NCBI GenBank assembly: GCA_963924555.1
Contig: OZ004585.1
Coordinates: forward strand, 2,245,488-2,309,487
Direction of reading: 5' to 3'
DNA from: Crambe crambe
Taxonomy: Eukaryota; Porifera; Demospongiae; Poecilosclerida; Crambeidae
DNA: 64,000 nt
A model generated the notes under the pieces. The model saw only the letters and a program-made list of their open reading frames with translations, was not told the DNA's origin and did no database searches. The position numbers and the translations under genes are program-made. Below are positions 41,922 to 52,790 of the stretch, in pieces; positions within the stretch are counted from its first letter, which is position 1; the number at the start of each line of letters is the position of its first letter.

Positions 41922-43869
41922 TTAGATTTTTGTAAGGTGAATGGAACTTCTATGATGGGACCAGCTATAATACTTCATGCATTGTATGGTGGTTATCCTT
42001 TCTTCCAGAGCAGTAATGTTGCTGTAGCTACTTGCCTTGCGTTTTGGGTTTAACTTATTGGCGTTGAGCTGCTTCCTCAGTTCTGATATCTGCAAAAGCA
42101 ATGTGATTAAAATAATATAACCATATTAGCTACGCACCTTTCCATGGTAAAAAAGTGAGGGGGACTCGTGCAAGTCCTAGCTCTATTTACTATCGTTCAT
42201 GTATCAGTGTACATTAACAGTAGTGGGTGCTCTAATTATTAATCTCACCACATTGAGAGTTTGATGCCTAGGCCATCAGCTATGTTCAATTTATCACTAA
42301 CTATGACTAAAATGAATACTGACTTGCTCTATATTTTATTTGTTATACCTCTTCCTTATTAATGATGGTTATTTCCTGGAGCTCAGATCCCCAGTTCTTT
42401 GTATTGTGACCCTTACGGAATTTCTAATAGTATTATGTAACACATTATTATCATTTCTATGATTGCATTATGGAAACTTACTGATCCAGGGCTATAGAAA
42501 CAGATCCACATTCACATTGTCATTCAACATGCAATAATAAAAATAAAATATATACTTATACTGAAGTTGTCAAACATGGCTACAACAATAGCAATGGGGC
42601 TGCAGGCTGCAGTCAATGCAGAGTAGGGTTGGCCAGAAACTGAGCTCCCTGGATCTGAGGGTGTATTAGCTAGTATACTTAGTGGATTCTATAGCTATCT
42701 GCAAAGCTATTGGTGATGTATTGGTCATTTTCCAACCAAAAATTTTTTGCAGATCAATTGTGACAGTCCAAGGTACGTAGCTAACTAGCTACAATCATTT
42801 TTATATTATACATCATGGTTGGCACATCCCTACGTACATCAACTTTCCTAATAGCTATCACAAAACACTCAAAGGGGAGTGAAGTAGGGATCACTTGCTA
42901 TGTAGTAACTAGCTAATAGTTACGTATGTACTTATTAAAGGAGCTCCTTCTCCTTGTTTTTTCATAAACTTCATCAACATCAAACTGTATAGGGTACAGT
43001 AAGTATAGCTATAGCATCTGTTATTTCAGAATCATAAGGACGTCCATGTGAACTCTAGTATAGCTATGTTGCTGTAGTTATTAAATCACCTGATCTGATT
43101 CTTCATCTGAATTCCCTACTGATAGCCTGCCTGTAGGTGGTGCCAAAGTTGCCCCGAGCGATGATGCCCTACCTGTAGGTGCCAATGTTGTCCCTAGTGA
43201 TGACGGCCTACTAGTAGGTGTCAACAGCGATCCCTTGCTTGCAGTTGATGCTGCCCCAGGTGACACCCTACCTGCAGGTACTACAGCTCCCAGAGATGAT
43301 GCCCTGCTTTTAGGTACCATGGCTCCCAGAGATGATGCCCTGCTTGTAGGTGTCACTGCTGACAGTGATCCTTTGCTTGTAGTTGATGCTGCCCCAGGTG
43401 ATACCGCCCTGCTTGTAGGTGCCACGGCTCCCAGAGGTGACACCCTACCTGTAGTTACCATAGCTCCCAGAGGTGATGCCCTGCCTGTAGGTGCCATTAT
43501 CTTCCCTCTAGGTGCTACTGTGATGGCTATTAGTAGAAAGAAAATAGTAAGTTTTCGTGTCACCTTGCCACAATCTTCAGTCCATTGCTACATACCTTCT
43601 AGTACAATTTCCTGAGGACTGATGGGATTAGAATTGATGTCCTGAAGTACCATGTAATTTGCTTCATGTAAAGATAGTGCATTTTTAATGGGAATAATAA
43701 TATTTCATATTCTTCTAATTGAGATTCTCAGATTACTGCAAGTTCTCAGATTACTGGGGTTTACTGACTGGGGTTTGGATTAGTGAGGTAGCTAATGCCA
43801 AGCTGCACATTGTGTGTGCAGCAAGGTAGAAATAAAACTTACATTACTGATTTCAGCAACTGGAGACAT
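41922..43869 (-). CDS. seven-exon gene, Ser/Thr/Pro repeat protein with coiled coil
   Basis: Exons 43843-43869, 43596-43641, 43090-43526, 42932-42984, 42482-42491, 42349-42423 and 41922-42089 join in phase throughout and give 271 residues from ATG to TAA. All introns are GT-AG. The first exons read MSPVAEISN and DINSNPISPQEIVLE. Exon 3 encodes about ten imperfect repeats of an APTSRASSLGA-type unit, basic and Ser-rich. Exon 4 adds FDVDEVYEKTRRRSSF, the 10-nt exon 5 contributes NPGS, exon 6 KFRKGHNTKNWGSELQEITI, and exon 7 a likely coiled coil (ISELRKQLNANKL, NITALEERITT). I do not recognise a family; such composition fits a cytoskeletal or scaffold protein, which is inference. Reading through exon 3 would instead stop at DQVI. 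Its promoter should lie just above 43869. Confidence 0.6.
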
Positions 43870-44039
43870 GATTTCTTTTTTTTGAGGTGGAAGGAGCTGT
43901 GTGAGCGAGCGTGGTAAATACCGCAGTGTCATGAGATTGCTTGTGCGCAATTTTATTTCGCTGCCTCTCTTTGATTTTCTTTCGTAACTAGTAAAAAAGA
44001 GATAATAGAATAAATCCAGAAATTTTTGCTGTTAAATTT
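43870..44039. other. upstream region of the seven-exon gene
   Basis: No TATA element or initiator stands out. AT-rich with one ttttttgaggtgg run beside the start codon. Confidence 0.35.
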
Positions 44040-44151
44040 TAGCCTCGTTCCCAGACCTTCCTCTCTCACTTGTAGTCTCTCCTGTGCAGTACTTCACTTT
44101 TTCTTCAGTGAGAGACTACAAGTGAGAGAGAAAGGCCTGGGAACGAGGCTA
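44040..44151. mobile_element. 112-bp foldback element, tagcctcg family
   Basis: tagcctcgttcccagacctt ... ctctcacttgtagtctctc pairs with its inverse around gtgcagtacttcactttttc. A relative of 33441-33514. Confidence 0.8.
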
Positions 44152-44548
44152 GTCAATATTCACCTTCCACTCTGATTACATCGTAAATAATTATAGTGCA
44201 CCTTTCTTAATCATAATCATGTCAGCAAGTTTATTATAGCTACGTACGTATATGTTTATCTTGGGAGATATTATTTTTATAACATAGCTTCGTCAAAGCA
44301 CATTTGTATTATTCTAGTCTACAGAACTCAGAAAGAATATCCCCCTCAGGCCCACGTAAAACAGAATATTATGCAGTCACATCACCATAAATAGTACAAT
44401 ATTCAGTTCCACCAATGCACACAATAGGCAGGATAAAAAAAAAATTATTGGCTAGCAACATAATTATTATCTACTGAAGAAAGCATTGTACACACTATAA
44501 TTATGTAATGTGCCCAAATTAGCTACTGCTTAATGATATTCAAGAATT
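44152..44548. other. 3' flank of the membrane-family pseudogene, part of an inverted duplication
   Basis: Sequence from about 44240 is the inverse of that at 52970-53100 and 49850-49970 (catctcccaagataaa in inverse). No gene is present. Confidence 0.6.
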
Positions 44549-46332
44549 TCAAGTATGTACATGAGCTGTAGAGTCACACAATTCCTCTCCACTTCTATTT
44601 ATCAAGTTGTAACCTCTTCTCCTGAATCTGATCATAGTAGCAAACCTCGATCTTAATCCACTGTGTGAATAGATCCAGTGGAGAAACATTAACAATGTGT
44701 AGACAAGAGGAATGATGGCAGAAAAAATCATGAGAACATAGAAAAAATGAAGAAGGTATTGTACTTTGATACCTGCTACATCCCAACCACATATAACTAT
44801 GTACATAAAGATAAGGAGTGAGAAAAAAGTGGCATTGATCTTTGAGTAATGAGTAACTGGAGCTTTGAAAGGTTGCACATTAACTATCAGCAAACTAGAA
44901 GTAAGAGAAAGACAGCAGCAAGATAGAAGAAGATATTATGAGCAAAAGCATAAACCACAAGACCGATCACTTTTACCAAGAAGAAGATAGCTGCAAACCA
45001 TCGACAATCTCTAGTGCCTGGTTCTGTCCCATCTTTATAAATGCCTTGAAAAGAGTCCCCAAAGGTGTGCAAGATGTGCCAGCGAACAGGAATGCAATTC
45101 AGGAACTTTTGGAAGAAAGCAAAAGGATAGAGAGCAAGAACAGTGACTGGTATGATAACGAAGACTGTCGATATGATTATGGCCAGGATGGCATATGGGA
45201 GATGTTCTTTGCCAAAGTATTCAATATCCCCTGAATAGCACAGTCCGAAAGTATGGTTGTAGCAATCTTGATGGAGTTCGTATACTGGTGTTGGGACAAG
45301 TAGGTCAAATGTCACACTGAGAATTTTGATACTTGATAAATAAAAGAAAGTAACACATGAGTCAATCATGGATGTTCGAATATCAAAGTTTTTCTTGAAA
45401 AGGGAAAATAATGCTTGAAATGGCTTCCACACAGCAATAATGAATCTATAGTTCTTGTCATACAGGTTTACAAGTAGGTAGGTGATAGCCATGAGGAGGA
45501 GAGGGTACACAGCAATGACATAGTCCAAAGCTAGGGTTGGAAGAAAACCTATTCCAAGATAGATGTCAGAGTAAAAACTTCTAAAAAAATCAAAGTTCCA
45601 TGCTCCATAAAGTGACAATACTATCTTTGCAATCATCATATGTTTATGCAAAGCATTATGTAAGAACAGCGTTCGAAGCAAAGCTGGCAGTGAGAGAGAC
45701 TGACTTAACCAGATGACTGGATGCAAGTGACTTGTAACAGCATTGATTTGGAAGAATAAAACAAAGAAGCAGAATAGTGTCAGTGGGAGATAAGCTGCCA
45801 TGATGTACTTACCCCAGTTCCAGCCAACATGTGGACATTTGATACAAGTCAAGTTGAAAGAGTATGCCAAGGGATAGTGTTCAGGCAGACATTGTCCACA
45901 TAGTGCTCCAGCTCTGTTGAATGACGAGCATGTCATTATAGAGTTATTTTGTGTAAGTGAGTTATACACATTATCATCACCACTCATAATATTATTACAA
46001 TTATATATGCATGCACCAATTTCAGTTATATTTTTGCTCTCATCGAATGTGGCACAGTAGCAATCCAAAATAGCAGAAGTGCCCTTTTCTTCATTACACC
46101 TGATGATGTCATAAGGATAAGGATAGTGAGCACATTTACATGTTATGTTGTTACAAAAGAGTCCTGGAGGACACTCCATTCCAGAGTCATTGGGCAAGAA
46201 ACCATTGCCATAAGCATTCTGTCAAATATTGAATTCTGATTTATCGGAACAACTCTGACTGTAGTCACTGTATGTATCTTTTGGGCATGCAGTTGCAACC
46301 ATATAACCAAGTAACAATAGTACCACATACAT
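44549..46332 (-). pseudogene. multi-pass membrane protein pseudogene, near full length
   Basis: This copy follows the intact 589-residue paralogue (51021-52790) from start to stop: signal peptide, Cys-rich ectodomain, then membrane segments. Two lesions are visible. The codon after SEFNI is TGA where the intact gene has CGA (near 46220), and a one-base deletion near 44892 turns LVLLIVNVQPF into a stop after LLLLVC, with the last 100 codons in another frame. Reinitiation could still yield a 436-residue frame (46197-44887) lacking the signal peptide, but that is unlikely to be functional. Its flanks are the inverse of those around the intact gene. Confidence 0.8.
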
Positions 46333-46559
46333 GACAGATAGCTAGTTAATCGTGATATAAGTAGCTCAATGATTCTTCCTTCAAATTTATCTAACAGTAG
46401 CTACTTATTTTCAAAATTACATCTTGACTATAGTAATGTTGACTATATATTTTTAGAAAGTGAGCTTTATAGACTTCTCTTCACGTTATGACAGCACATT
46501 ATTCATGAAATTCTCTCTCAATTAACAATGTTGACAATTTCGATCCTCTTGATAAGCTA

Positions 46560-46868
46560 CTGTTTATCAAATGGTTATTAGACTTCTCTTTGTATGATAG
46601 CTAGCACAATTCATACCAAAAGGTACTTATCCGTGGTCCAAAAGGCGTGTCTACATACGTGTATTCCAGCTAGTAATTATTACCTCCCAAATGAGACTAC
46701 ACCTGTATGCCTTATATAGGTCCATCATGGTCTAAGTAAAGAGGCTTCAAACATGCCAATTAAGATTGAGAACAGCAAGATCCATATAGCTAGCTGCAGG
46801 AGCAGCAATCATAAGGGTGTTCCTTCAAGAAGGGAACTCACCAGGTAGGAATCAAGTACACACAGACT
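46560..46868. repeat. left arm of an inverted repeat at the assembly gap
   Basis: The text ending aatcaagtacacacagact is the inverse of the sequence that starts at 47069, and inverse similarity extends outward for roughly 250-300 bp with indels (cataccaaaaggta, ccatatagctagctgcagga). Confidence 0.8.
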
Positions 46869-47068
46869 NNNNNNNNNNNNNNNNNNNNNNNNNNNNNNNN
46901 NNNNNNNNNNNNNNNNNNNNNNNNNNNNNNNNNNNNNNNNNNNNNNNNNNNNNNNNNNNNNNNNNNNNNNNNNNNNNNNNNNNNNNNNNNNNNNNNNNNN
47001 NNNNNNNNNNNNNNNNNNNNNNNNNNNNNNNNNNNNNNNNNNNNNNNNNNNNNNNNNNNNNNNNNNNN
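46869..47068. other. assembly gap, 200 N
   Basis: Exactly 200 unresolved bases at the centre of an inverted repeat. True length and content are unknown. Confidence 0.99.
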
Positions 47069-47310
47069 CTGTGTGTACTTGATTCCTACCTGGTGAGTTC
47101 CCTTCTTGAAGGAACACCCTTATGATCGATGCTCCTGCAGCTAGCTATATGGATCTTGCTGTTCTCAATCATATTTGAAGCCTCCAGCTAGCTGGAATAT
47201 GCACGCATGTATGTAAATGCCTTTTGAATCATGGATAACAAAAATGATGTACCTTTTGGTATGAATTGTGCTATCATAACACAAAGAGAAGTCTAATTGC
47301 AGTGAGCGAG
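47069..47310. repeat. right arm of an inverted repeat at the assembly gap
   Basis: Starts ctgtgtgtacttgattccta, the inverse of the left arm. Ends near aacacaaagagaagtctaat, which is also the flank seen at 50760. Confidence 0.8.
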
Positions 47311-47544
47311 CTGACTCTCAGGTCATGACTCATTGAAATTGTTAAATATATGACTTATGACACGAGTCAGCGTGAGATATGGGGAGATATTTCACGAGCG
47401 GAAGGCGAGTGAAATATCTCACAGCTGACGAGTGTAATAAGTGATTTATTCTTACAGTGCACTACATATGTCACAACTAAAGAGTGTTTATAGCCATCAT
47501 ATAAACATACGTCTGTAGGAAGCTGTTATGAGAACCTGTAATAC

Positions 47545-48386
47545 TAGCGATGTCAGGTCAAAAATCAAATCTTAATTATAGGATTCTAATTTTTGATATC
47601 TTTTTCTGCCAACTTAGAGAAACCAGGAGAATTTTGAAGCGCTGAAATCGGAGATACAGTTGTCACTATTCGATCTAATTATACGGAATTTGAAATAATT
47701 CTTAACGTAGTGGGCGGGACCTCTATTTAAATGAAAATTGTGTGTCATCGATGCTTTTGTGTATATCTCTGGATTGAAGCTACCAATTCTCTTCAAATTT
47801 GAAATACAAATAGGAAATGGTGCACACTACAATATATTTGAATCTGATAGACAGAGAATGATTATTACCTAAAAATGCCTGATTTTAGCAGCCTGGGTAG
47901 ATCATTAAAATAGTTCTTTAAAGCCTCTTCACTCATGTTTATACTTACGCCAGCATCACCACAGATTGCTCCAAGACACAACACTTCGCTCAGCAGTAGT
48001 TAAAATTGTTGCCCTGCCCACTTTTTCACGATCATTAATTTTCTCAGGTCAATCCGCGAAAAAGTAAGCTGGTAAGAGCGATTTTGTGCACCTAACTACT
48101 CATAGATAGAGGTAAAGAATATGTATGTTCGAGTTTTCATCTATTCACAATTTTGATCATGCAATTATGACATTATTTTTGTAAGAAATGTGCATAGTGC
48201 AATGAAATCATAAAATATAGTGCTGATATTCAAATTCTACGCTATTTTTTACCCCTGGGAGCAACTTCTTCTCTAACAGCTTATCAAGAACTTGCGGATC
48301 TCCATTCTTGCACACACACCAGCTGTTTACATAGAAAACTCCGTACACGTATCCGCCCACGCACGACTTCCGGTTTAACATCGCTA
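47545..48386. mobile_element. TIR element with 7-bp target duplication, copy 2 (842 bp)
   Basis: Ends tagcgatgt and acatcgcta, flanked by gtaatac at 47538-47544 and 48387-48393. Closely similar to 23833-24705. Non-coding. Confidence 0.85.
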
Positions 48387-48740
48387 GTAATACTCACCAC
48401 GAAGCAATTTAGATAAGCCTAGCAGCCTACCGGACCCTACAAACAACTAATGCACTTCGACAAACCGCTGTAAGATTCAATTAAGCTTGCCTATCATCTT
48501 CAGAAATGTCGGCCAAAAAGGTTACTAGGCTAGTATGCACATGCGCAGTAGACCGTTGAATATAACCGTTGAATATGAGGATTTATTCAACGGCTCGTCT
48601 ATGGGGAAAATGTACTAGTGGGCGTGGTCTATAAGAATAAATACATATATCTATGTCTACACTCCAAAATGCCCCAGGCGTACGTACGTAGTACGTACAT
48701 ACGTACATGTCCCGAAATAGTTGTTTTTTTTCATTAATAA
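48387..48740. other. intergenic, imperfect inverted motifs
   Basis: Contains accgttgaatat repeats near 48555-48600 and a tacgtacgt-rich stretch at 48675-48710. No gene. Confidence 0.4.
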
Positions 48741-49711
48741 TAATGTGTACCCTCTCCTCCTCATGGCTATCATCTACCTACTTGTAAACCTGTATGACAA
48801 GAACTATAGATTCATTATTGCTGTATGGAAGCCATTTCGAGCATTATTTTCTCTTTTCAAGAAAAACTTTGATGTTCGAACATCCATGATTGACTCATGT
48901 GCTACTTTCTTTTATTTATCAAGTATCAAAATTCTCAGCATGATATTTGACTTGCTTGTCCCAACACAAGTATATGAACTCCACCAGGATGGCTACAACT
49001 ACACTTTTCGACTGTACTATTCAGGGGACATTGAATACTTTGGCAAAGAACATCTCCCCTATGCTATCTTGGCCATAATTGTGTCAATAGTCTTTGTTGT
49101 ATTACCACTCACTGTTCTTGTTCTTTATCCTTTTGCTTTCTTCCAGAAATTCCTGGATTGCATTCCTGTTCGCTGGCACATCTTGCACACCTTTATGGAT
49201 GCCTTTCAAGGTGTCTATAAAGATGGGACAGAACCAGATACTAGAGATTGTTGATGGTTTGCAGCTGTCTTCTTCTTGGTACGAGTGATTGGTTTTGTTG
49301 TTTATGCTTTTGCTCACAATATCATCTTCTATCTTGCTGCTGTCATTCTTTTACTTCTAGTTTTGCTGATAGTTAACATACAACCTTTCAAAGCTCCAGT
49401 TGCTCATTACTCAAAGATCAATGCCACTTTTTTCTCACTCCTTATCTTTATGTACATTGTTGTATGTGGTAAGAGTGTAGCAAGTATCAAAGTTCAACAA
49501 TTTTTTCATTTTTTCTATATATGTACTTTCGATTTTTTCTGCTATCATTCCTCTTGTCTACACATCGCTAATGTTTCTTTATTGGATCTACTCACACAGC
49601 GGATTAAAATTGAGGCTTGCTACTATGATCAGATTCAGGAGAAGAGGCTACAACTTGATAAATAGAAGTGGAGAGGAATTGTGTGACTCTATAGCACATG
49701 TACGTACTTGA
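48741..49711 (+). pseudogene. multi-pass membrane protein pseudogene, 5'-truncated
   Basis: Begins inside the fourth membrane segment (YPLLLMAIIYLLVNLY) and continues to the family C-terminus. CGA has become TGA in RDCRW (about 49252), and an indel near 49520 shifts the frame before CYHSSCLHIANV. The whole signal and Cys-rich region is missing. 3' flanking sequence remains and matches that of the intact gene. Confidence 0.85.
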
Positions 49712-50520
49712 ATATCATAGCTAATTTGGCCACATTTACGTAATTATAGTGTGTACAAGGCTTTCTTCAGTAGATAATAATTATGTTGCTAGCCAATAAT
49801 TATTCTGCCTATCATGTGCATTGACTATTATGGTGATGTGACTGCAAAATATACTGTTTTACGTATGTCAAGGGCCTGCGTTCTGTGGGCTAGAATAATA
49901 CTAACATTTTTTATTAAATGTGCTTTGATGAAGCAATTTTATATCTCCCAAGATAAACATACATACCTGGGACTTTCACAGTCATAATTAATACTACTAC
50001 GTACATACGTATGTAACACATTGTGGTCCTTTCCCTTATGATTCCTGGCATCCTGCTGCTCCTGCATCTATAAGGATCTTGCTGTCCATCAATGCTTGAG
50101 TATTGATTGGGCCACCTTACAATCTATCTTGGCATATGTGAAGCCTAGCTGCTTGCAGCAACCATGGACCTATATATGGACTAAGAATAAGTGGCCTTAA
50201 TGCAGGTGTGATCTCATTTGGGAGGTTGTAATAGCTGGAATACACGTAGCTAGCTACATACATAGACATGCACTGTTTGGAATGGATAACAAAATAATGT
50301 ACCTTTTGGAGATCTAGCAAATAATAGTAAATATAGCAACTCAAGTGAATCATGTGCTCTCACAACACAAAGAGAAGTCTAATAACCATTTGATACACAT
50401 AAAGCTTGTACTTATTTAGAGAAGCTATAGAAAATTGTAGTCAAGAAACGATTAAATTTTATAAATAGTGTGATATCATAACATGAAGAGAAATCTATAG
50501 TCAACATAGTTATAGCAATT
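49712..50520. repeat. duplicated 3' flank, copy 1
   Basis: Matches 52791-53600 nearly base for base (aatatcatagctaatttggc, ggaatacacgtagctagcta and others), showing that a block of gene end plus flank was tandemly duplicated. No gene lies within. Confidence 0.85.
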
Positions 50521-51020
50521 TTGAAAATAAGCTTTGTTAAACGTGCACTGCAGCATTATATGCACACTGAATTTTCCCAGTGTATGCACTAATTATCCCT
50601 AACTAGCTACTGCACAGTAGCTATTCTGTGATAGGGAGGTCCCAGGCGAGGGGATCTTCTCTGAGGATAATATACCTAGCTGGAATACATGTATGTATGT
50701 AAATGCCTTTTGGATCATGAATAATAAAAATGACGTACCTTTTGGTATGAATTGTGCTATCATAACACAAAGAGAAGTCTAATAACCATTTGATATACAG
50801 TAGCTTTATCAAGAGGATCAAAATTGTCAACATTGTTAATTGAGAGAGAATTTCATGAATAATATGCTGTCATAACATGAAGAGGAGTCTATGAAGCTCA
50901 CTTTCTAAAAATATATAGTCAACATTATACTATAGTCAAGATGTAATTTAGTACTGTTAGAGAAGTTTGAAGGAAGAATCATTACTAGCTGCTTGTATCA
51001 CGATTAACTAGCTATCTGTC
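50521..51020. other. upstream region of the intact membrane-family gene
   Basis: Inverse of 46333-46720 upstream of the pseudogene at 44549-46332 (accttttggtatgaattgtg, atcaagaggatcaaaattg), so the promoter was duplicated too. No specific promoter element is identifiable. Confidence 0.5.
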
Positions 51021-52790
51021 ATGTACGTGGTACTATTGTTACTTGGTTATATGGTTGCAACTGCATGCACATATGGTGACTACAGTCAGAGTTGTTCCGA
51101 TAAATCAGAATTCAATATTCGACAGAATGCTTATGGCAATGGCTTCTTGCCCAATGACTGTCCTCCAGGACTCTTTTGTAGCAACAGGACATGTAAGTGT
51201 GCTCACTATCATTATCCTTATGACAGCATCAAGTGTGATGAAGAAAAGGGCACTTCTGCTATTTTGGATTGCTACTGTGCCACATTTGATGACAGCAAGA
51301 ATATAACTGAAATTGGTGCATGCATGTACAACTGTAATAGGAATATGAGTGGTGTTGATAAAGTGTATAACTCCCTTACACGAAATGACTCGATGATAAC
51401 ATGCTTGTCATTTAACAGAGCTGGAGCACTATGTGGAAGATGTCTGCCTGAACACTATCCCTTGGCTTACTCTTTCAATTTGACTTGTATCAAATGTCCA
51501 CATGTTGGCTGGAACTGGGGTAGGTACATCATGGCAGCTTATCTCCCACTAACACTGTTCTGCTTCTTTGTTTTATTCTTCCAAATCAATGCTGTTACTA
51601 GTCATTTGCATCCAGTCATCTGGTGCAGTCAGTCTCTCTCAACGTCAATTTTGCTTCGAACGCTGTTCTTAGATAAAGGTTTGCATAAACATATTATGAT
51701 GATTGCAAAGATAATATTTTCACTTTATGGAGTATGGAACTTTGATTTCTTTAGGGCATTTTACTCAGATATCTGTCTTAGAATAGGTTTTCTCCCAACC
51801 CTAGCTTTGGACTATGTCATTGCTGTGTACCCTCTCCTCCTCATGGCTATCACCTACCTACTTGTAAACCTGTATGACAAGAACTGTAAATTCATTATTG
51901 CTGTATGGAAGCCATTTCGAGCATTATTTTCCCTTTTCAAGAAAAACTTTGATGTTCGAACATCCATGATTGACTCATGTGCTACTTTCTTTTATTTATC
52001 AAGTGTCAAAATTCTCAGTGTGACATTTGATTTGCTTGTCCCAACACCAGTATACGAACTCCACCAGGATGGCTACAACTACACTTTTGGACTGTACTAT
52101 TCAGGGGACATTGAATACTTTGGCAAAGAACATCTCCCCTATGCCATCCTGGCCATAATCACATCGACAGTCTTCGTTATCATACCAATCGCTGTTCTTG
52201 CTCTCTATCCTTTTGCTTTCTTCCAAAAGTTCCTGAATTGCATTCCTGTTCGCTGGCACATCTTGCACACCTTTATGGATGCCTTTCAAGGTGTCTATAA
52301 AGATGGGACAGAACCAGGTACTAGAGATTGTCGATGGTTTACAGCTGTCTTCTTCCTACTACGAGTCATGGGTTTTGTGGTTTATGCTTTTGCTCCTAAT
52401 ATCATCCTCTTGTATATTGCTGCTGTCGTTCTCTTACTCCTAGTTTTACTGATAGTTAATGTGCAACCTTTCAAAGCTCCAGTTGCTCATTACTCAAAGA
52501 TCAATGCCACTTTTTTCTCACTCCTTATCTTTATGTACATTGTTGTATGTGGTAAGGATGTAGCAAGTATCAAAGTTGGACAATTTTTTCATTTTTTTTA
52601 TGTACTTATGATTTTTTCTGCTATCATTCCTCTTGTCTACACATTGCTAGTGTTTCTTTACTGGATCTACTCACACAGTGGATTAAAATTGAGGCTTGCT
52701 ACTATGATCAGATTCAGGAGAAGAAGCTACAACTTGATAAATAGAAGTGGAGAGGAATTGTGTGACTCCACAGCTCATGTACGTACTTGA
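51021..52790 (+). CDS. Cys-rich multi-pass membrane protein, intact family member
   Basis: A 589-residue single-exon frame from ATG (MYVVLLLLGY) to TGA. A signal peptide (about 1-16) precedes a Cys-rich ectodomain (17-165: CPPGLFCSNRTCKCAHY, DCYCATF, CNRNMSG, RAGALCGRCLPEHYPLAYSF). Then come about nine or ten hydrophobic segments, near 169-189, 198-217, 226-245, 257-284, 314-340, 373-397, 437-481 (two), 494-511 and 523-548. Conserved intracellular-looking text includes PVRWHILHTFMDAFQGVYKD and GTEPGTRDCRW, and the C-terminal tail is basic. The block order matches a large family of uncharacterised membrane proteins abundant in sponges; no transport or signalling role is known to me. It is the only complete copy of four loci in the window, and lack of introns may reflect the family or retrocopying. 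Confidence 0.85.
   Translation: MYVVLLLLGYMVATACTYGDYSQSCSDKSEFNIRQNAYGNGFLPNDCPPGLFCSNRTCKCAHYHYPYDSIKCDEEKGTSAILDCYCATFDDSKNITEIGACMYNCNRNMSGVDKVYNSLTRNDSMITCLSFNRAGALCGRCLPEHYPLAYSFNLTCIKCPHVGWNWGRYIMAAYLPLTLFCFFVLFFQINAVTSHLHPVIWCSQSLSTSILLRTLFLDKGLHKHIMMIAKIIFSLYGVWNFDFFRAFYSDICLRIGFLPTLALDYVIAVYPLLLMAITYLLVNLYDKNCKFIIAVWKPFRALFSLFKKNFDVRTSMIDSCATFFYLSSVKILSVTFDLLVPTPVYELHQDGYNYTFGLYYSGDIEYFGKEHLPYAILAIITSTVFVIIPIAVLALYPFAFFQKFLNCIPVRWHILHTFMDAFQGVYKDGTEPGTRDCRWFTAVFFLLRVMGFVVYAFAPNIILLYIAAVVLLLLVLLIVNVQPFKAPVAHYSKINATFFSLLIFMYIVVCGKDVASIKVGQFFHFFYVLMIFSAIIPLVYTLLVFLYWIYSHSGLKLRLATMIRFRRRSYNLINRSGEELCDSTAHVRT

Noticed and set aside
42560..42600. Alternative internal exon PIAIVVAMFDNF for the seven-exon gene
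   Set aside because: It fits the upstream phase but leads out of phase into exon 6, whereas the 10-nt exon keeps every junction in frame.
44938..45234. 98-codon plus-strand frame opposite the membrane pseudogene
   Set aside because: Its equivalent recurs antisense to each family copy (for example 52101-52289, 49102-49317) because the sense sequence is conserved.
46809..47125. Open frames spanning the assembly gap
   Set aside because: They consist mainly of unknown residues, and the flanks are an inverted repeat read in both directions.
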